DNA from: an uncultured bacterium | Lineage (GTDB): Bacteria > Hydrogenedentota > Hydrogenedentia > Hydrogenedentales > CAITNO01 | Direction of reading: 5' to 3' | Length of the DNA: 9,232 nt | Assembly (NCBI GenBank): GCA_937923585.1 | Contig: CALDSM010000183.1 | Span: 1-9,232 of the forward strand | Part shown: positions 6,537 through 9,232 of the stretch, one piece after another | Layout of the letters: every line of letters begins with the position of its first letter | How positions within the stretch are numbered: position 1 is the first letter of the stretch | Notes under the pieces: generated by a model | What the model was told of the DNA's origin: nothing | Database searches by the model: none | What the model saw: only the letters and a program-made list of their open reading frames with translations | Made by a program: the position numbers and the translations under genes

Positions 6537-7457
6537 ATGGACAAGAAACGCATTTTCGTCTTTCTGGCCTTCACTTTCGGCATCGGCTATGCCGTCCAGT
6601 TTGGGCTGCTGTTCGGCGGGCTGATCGCCTACCAGGACCCGACCATATTTCACACGCTGCTGCTGGTTGCCGTCCTGTGGATTCCCGCCCTGGGCGCGCT
6701 GGTGACCTCCCGTGTGTGTCCCGACCCGGACCATCCCATGCCGGGCGTGTGGCCGCTGCCTGCGGGGCCCGCCCTGCGGCTGGTCGTTGCCGTGCCCATG
6801 CTGTTTGCGGTGAACTACGCCCTGTCGTGGCTGCTCGGCTTTGCGGGCCCGCAATGGGGGCTGTCCACGCTGATGGGCTCGTTCGACCCCGGCGCGCTCG
6901 AACAGATTCCGCCCAACGTCCTGCCCATCATCCCCGTCGTGCTCCTGGTCATCGGCATCCCGCTCACCGTCCTGCTCGGCGCGACGGTGATTGCCGCGGC
7001 GGCGCTCGGCAGTGAACTCGGCTGGCGCGGCTACCTGCTGCCGCGGCTCGCGGGCGGAAACCGCATCGTGGTGGGTATCGTCATGGGCCTGCTGTGGGGG
7101 GCGTGGTTCATGCCCCTGGTCATCTGGTGGTTCCGCTTCACCGATGATTACGCGGGGCTTGTGCCCACCGTGCTGTGTTCCCTTGGCATGGCCGTGGCCC
7201 TGGGCGCGGCGCTCAACGAGATTGTGCTGCGCACGGGCCATGTCGGCCTCGCGGCGCTGGCGCTAGGCCTTTTTGTCAGCCAGGAGCGCATGGGGCTGGC
7301 CTTCTGGCCCTACCTGTTTCCGTCGGCCGAACTACCCTGGGCGGGCGCGTGCAGTGTGTTCGCCATTGCGCTGTGGCTGCTCGCGGCCGCATGTCCGTTC
7401 TTGCTCATCGGCAGGGCGGCCCGGGGTGCGGCAGGGGCGGGCGAAGGGAAGGGCTGA
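6537..7457 (+). CDS. CPBP/Abi-like intramembrane protein, catalytic residues apparently lost
   Basis: This 306-residue polytopic membrane protein has several hydrophobic segments, including residues 6-30, about 40-58, 80-100, 125-155, 174-198 and 220-290. SELGWRGYLLPRL at 159-171 closely resembles motif 1 of CPBP (Rce1/Abi) proteases, normally EExxxR. LLWGAWFMPL follows as motif 2. Two key residues differ: the first Glu of the pair is Ser159, and the motif-2 His is Phe191. No later His/Asn motif is clear (NEIVLRTGHVG and SQERMG occur instead). I infer a CPBP-fold protein that may not be a protease. AAGGA (6527-6531) precedes the ATG by 5 nt. The C-terminus is Gly/Ala-rich. No promoter is obvious in the 141-bp gap. 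It is not in an operon with a recognisable partner, and its role is unknown. Confidence 0.8.
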   Translation: MDKKRIFVFLAFTFGIGYAVQFGLLFGGLIAYQDPTIFHTLLLVAVLWIPALGALVTSRVCPDPDHPMPGVWPLPAGPALRLVVAVPMLFAVNYALSWLLGFAGPQWGLSTLMGSFDPGALEQIPPNVLPIIPVVLLVIGIPLTVLLGATVIAAAALGSELGWRGYLLPRLAGGNRIVVGIVMGLLWGAWFMPLVIWWFRFTDDYAGLVPTVLCSLGMAVALGAALNEIVLRTGHVGLAALALGLFVSQERMGLAFWPYLFPSAELPWAGACSVFAIALWLLAAACPFLLIGRAARGAAGAGEGKG

Positions 7458-7488
7458 GTCGGCAACGAAGGTCGGCTCGCCTTGGTTG

Positions 7489-7590
7489 GTGGACTTTGTG
7501 GACACCGTGGACCTTGTGGACGCAGTGGACACATCGCATCAGGCGGACTTCTTGCACGTCCACTCCGTCCACCGTGTCCACAAAGTCCAC
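7489..7590. repeat. GTGGAC 9-nt-period inverted repeat
   Basis: The left arm has five GTGGAC hexamers at 7489, 7498, 7507, 7516 and 7525, exactly 9 nt apart with three variable bases between. The right arm has four complementary GTCCAC hexamers at 7558, 7567, 7576 and 7585, also 9 nt apart. Arms 7489-7521 and 7558-7590 match inverted at 29 of 33 positions, including GTGGACTTTGTGGACAC perfectly. The structure starts 31 bp after the upstream stop. It could act as a transcript-end hairpin, but no T-tract follows. Confidence 0.85.
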
Positions 7591-7646
7591 AGTCTCCGCG
7601 CAAACGCCTTTCCCGCCGCAAAGTGCGCCGTCCCCCTGCTTTCGTT

Positions 7647-7652
7647 TAGAAT
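7647..7652 (+). promoter_or_regulatory. Possible -10 box for the SIS gene
   Basis: TAGAAT (5 of 6 of TATAAT) lies in a local AT-rich patch, 36 bp before the ATG at 7689. No convincing -35 is present at 16-18 bp, so this is tentative. Confidence 0.3.
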
Positions 7653-7688
7653 CACGGTTTTGCAGCCGATTCCAACCGGAGATTTTCC

Positions 7689-8348
7689 ATGTCCAGCCTG
7701 AACACGCTTGAACAGATGATCCTTGACGGCATGCTGGGGCGCCGCCCCGACTTGGAGACCTGCTCGCAGGAACTGACGCAGACGCACGAGGCGCTCGTAA
7801 GGTGCTATGACGGCGGCGGTACCCTGTTCACCTGCGGCAACGGCGGCTCCTATTCCGACGCGATGCACATTGTCGGCGAGTTGGTGAAGAGTTTCGAACG
7901 GCGCCGCCCGCTGGAAAGCGCGTACATGGCGGCGTTGGAGCCCCTGCCCTTCGGCGGGGAACTCGCGGCGCACCTGGAGGCGGGGCTGCCCGCCATCACG
8001 CTCGGCCTCAATGCCGCGCTGAAAACCGCCGTGGAGAACGACTGCCCCGTGCGCGATATCGCGTTTGCGCAGGAACTCAACGTCATGATGAAGCCCGGCG
8101 ACGTGCTGCTGGCCATTTCCACCAGCGGCAACGCGGCCAACTGCCGCATGGCACTGTCCGTGGCGAAGGCCAGGGGCGGGGTGAGCGTCGCGTTCACCGG
8201 CCCCAAGGGCGGTGCCATGGCCGAGTTTGCCGACATCGTGCTCAAGACGCCCGGCGATTCGACCAAGGTCGTGCAGGAAGCCCACGCCGTGTTGTGGCAC
8301 ACGCTCTGCTGCCTCATCGAGGCGCACTACTTCCCCGAACCGCGGTAG
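7689..8348 (+). CDS. SIS-domain phosphosugar isomerase, GmhA-like
   Basis: This 219-residue cytoplasmic protein has a SIS sugar-phosphate-binding fold. It matches sedoheptulose-7-phosphate isomerase (GmhA) at key places: CGNGGS (49-54), E64 in GELVKSF at the position of the catalytic Glu, STSGN (144-148) in the phosphate loop, and Q196-E-A-H199 at the C-terminal catalytic Gln/His site. It is longer than typical GmhA (about 190 aa) because of some 25 residues after RRRPL, before LPAITLGL. That layout recurs in a SIS subfamily I recall from anaerobic bacteria, so the protein may act on another sugar phosphate, or belong to heptose synthesis for surface glycans. GGAG (7678-7681) is 7 nt before the ATG. 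No other heptose genes (hldE, gmhB) are in the window, so gmhA is not assigned as the symbol. Confidence 0.88.
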   Translation: MSSLNTLEQMILDGMLGRRPDLETCSQELTQTHEALVRCYDGGGTLFTCGNGGSYSDAMHIVGELVKSFERRRPLESAYMAALEPLPFGGELAAHLEAGLPAITLGLNAALKTAVENDCPVRDIAFAQELNVMMKPGDVLLAISTSGNAANCRMALSVAKARGGVSVAFTGPKGGAMAEFADIVLKTPGDSTKVVQEAHAVLWHTLCCLIEAHYFPEPR

Positions 8349-8365
8349 GCGCGGCTGGTCTGAAG

Positions 8366-8443
8366 AATGTGGGACAGGCGCCCCCGCCTGTCAGCGTTTA
8401 TCGAGTGCCACGGTACGACAGCCGAGGGCGGCTGTCCCACATT
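8366..8443. repeat. Nested REP-like palindrome
   Basis: The outer arms 8366-8392 and 8417-8443 are inverted copies (24 of 27 match). Each arm is itself a palindrome: GACAGGCG (8373-8380) with CGCCTGTC (8385-8392), an 8-bp stem with a CCCC loop; and GACAGCC (8417-8423) with GGCTGTC (8430-8436), a 7-bp stem. The element can fold as one long hairpin or as two small ones. It begins 17 bp after the SIS-gene stop. Confidence 0.8.
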
Positions 8444-8476
8444 ATTGAGTGCGGTGGCCATGCCGCCGCTTTTCTT

Positions 8477-8497
8477 CGCCGGGGCCATGCCCCGGCG
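8477..8497. repeat. 9-bp perfect palindrome
   Basis: CGCCGGGGC (8477-8485) and GCCCCGGCG (8489-8497) form a 9-bp perfect stem around a 3-nt loop. A weaker palindrome follows at 8528-8550 (GTTCCCAGGT with ACTTGGAAAC, 8 of 10 paired). Both lie in the 226-bp gap before the last gene. They look like dispersed repeat modules, or the first could act as a hairpin. No T-tract follows it. Confidence 0.6.
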
Positions 8498-8574
8498 GCG
8501 TGAAATACAACTTCGCGGACAAGTGCGTTCCCAGGTGCAACTTGGAAACGAGGGTCTATCACCAGGAGTACGGC

Positions 8575-9182
8575 ATGACACCATACCTTGCGCGCCACGC
8601 CGCAGCACTTTCATTTGTCCTGTTTGGCATGGTTTCAGCCGTCGCACTCGACCTCGACAGGCTCACCCCAGTCTTCCGCACAGGCGCCGGTGTGGAACAG
8701 CGCGGCGCGACACTCCTCAATCCAGGCGAGTGCCCCGAGACGGCGCTAAACGGCACTCCCTGCCTCGAACTCGCGCCGGACACGGATCCCTACAAACTCA
8801 ACACCTACCAGTTCCGCATCACCGATTCCCGCTGGCTCAAAAAGGGACCGCGCACACTTGTCGTTACTTTTGTGGATGAGGGTGCCGGTATCATCCAGCC
8901 CAAGGTGCTCGCAGACGACGCCTTCAACGGCAAATATGAGGCTTCCGCCCGCATACGGTCGTACACAAGGCTCAACACGGGCGGTTTGCGCCGGGCCGTG
9001 TTCGAATTTGACCTGGCCGCGCCGCCTGCCCGTGATGCCAGACACGCGCATTTGACCATCGGCGGGCTGCGTCATCTGGTGGACCTGCGGATCGGTCCGG
9101 CACTGTGTTCGGCGGACTGGGACGAAGTGACCAAGACCATCCCGGCCAAGGTGACGCCCATGGTCACGCTCTCGCGGCCCAT
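8575..9182 (+). CDS. Secreted protein of unknown family (3' partial)
   Basis: The open frame runs from ATG at 8575 without a stop into the adapter at 9183, leaving 202 genomic codons. AGGAG (8564-8568) lies 6 nt upstream. Residues 1-24 look like a signal peptide: an Arg/His-containing start, a hydrophobic LSFVLFG core and a likely cut after SAVA, leaving LDLDRLTPVF. The mature part has alternating polar and hydrophobic stretches (RTLVVTFVDEGAG, RRAVFEFDL, HLVDLRIGPAL), suggesting beta-sheet. DDAFNGKYEASARIRSYTR is unplaced. I do not recognise the family. A beta-sandwich module at the front of a larger exported enzyme is possible but is a guess. The coding frame is supported by the ribosome-binding site, the signal peptide and over 600 bp without a stop. 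Confidence 0.75.
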
Positions 9183-9232
9183 AGATCGGAAGAGCACACG
9201 TCTGAACTCCAGTCACGATCAGATCTCGTATG
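9183..9232. other. Illumina TruSeq adapter with index GATCAG (not genomic)
   Basis: The sequence starts AGATCGGAAGAGCACACG, continues through the TruSeq indexed adapter, carries GATCAG at 9217-9222 (TruSeq index 9) and then ATCTCGTATG. It is the same adapter as at 1-48 in opposite orientation. Coding and repeat calls must stop at 9182. Confidence 0.99.

Noticed and set aside
4464..7241. 925-codon open frame on the minus strand
   Set aside because: It lies antisense to ilvD and the CPBP-like gene, is rich in His/Arg/Gln/Ala typical of reverse reading of GC-rich genes, and has no recognisable domain. The + strand genes explain the region.
7489..7590. CRISPR array or direct-repeat origin of replication
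   Set aside because: The conserved unit is only 6 bp with 3-bp spacing and the two halves are inverted. This fits neither CRISPR repeats and spacers nor a DnaA-box/iteron array.
7175..7711. Open frames on the + strand crossing the GTGGAC repeat (for example repeated WT/VD residues)
   Set aside because: The repetitive peptides are direct translations of the 9-nt repeat, start inside the upstream gene in another frame and have no ribosome-binding site.
1..9232. Terminal inverted repeat of about 48 bp at the two ends of the window
   Set aside because: The matching ends are the sequencing adapter in two orientations, not termini of a linear element or transposon.

Overview
This is a 9.2-kb GC-rich contig whose two ends are Illumina TruSeq adapter sequence (1-48 and 9183-9232), so the biological DNA is about 49-9182. 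All seven supported genes lie on the + strand. The first is cut at its 5' end and the last at its 3' end by the adapters. There is no rRNA, tRNA, 16S fragment or other taxonomic marker. The style (a secreted beta-helix protein with Gly-Glu linkers and a Cys/hydrophobic/basic C-terminal tail, FG-GAP proteins, palindromic intergenic repeats, a GxxExxY gene set in CACAAA repeats) suggests an uncultured bacterium of the Candidatus Hydrogenedentota / Lentisphaerota / Planctomycetota kind. That placement is inference.

Layout: (1) 49-2213, C-terminal part of a large cell-surface protein: beta-helix, choice-of-anchor-Q-like region, Ig-like domain, GE linker, PASTA-like domain, second GE linker, EF-hand pair, putative sorting tail. 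(2) 2214-2605, intergenic, with a terminator-like hairpin, a 90-bp palindrome and a sigma70-like promoter. (3) 2606-3982, FG-GAP/VCBS-type exported protein. (4) 4068-4445, GxxExxY family protein (PD-(D/E)XK-like fold), bracketed by inverted CACAAA repeats with a 9-nt period. (5) 4725-6395, ilvD, dihydroxy-acid dehydratase, with a near-consensus promoter and a terminator. (6) 6537-7457, multi-pass membrane protein resembling CPBP/Abi proteases but lacking key catalytic residues. (7) 7689-8348, SIS-domain phosphosugar isomerase of the GmhA type. (8) 8575-9182, start of a secreted protein of unknown family.

The genes do not form one obvious pathway or operon. Most have their own ribosome-binding site and are separated by 85-390 bp gaps. 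Two are exported or surface proteins, one is in branched-chain amino-acid synthesis, and one is probably in sugar-phosphate or heptose metabolism. The most unusual content is between the genes. Nearly every gap holds a long inverted repeat just after a stop codon. There are two kinds: arms built from 9-nt units (six conserved bases plus three variable ones; CACAAAnnn and GTGGACnnn), and nested REP-like palindromes. The GxxExxY gene sits inside one such pair, which gives it the look of a small transposed unit. I see no CRISPR array, complete insertion sequence or defence cluster.
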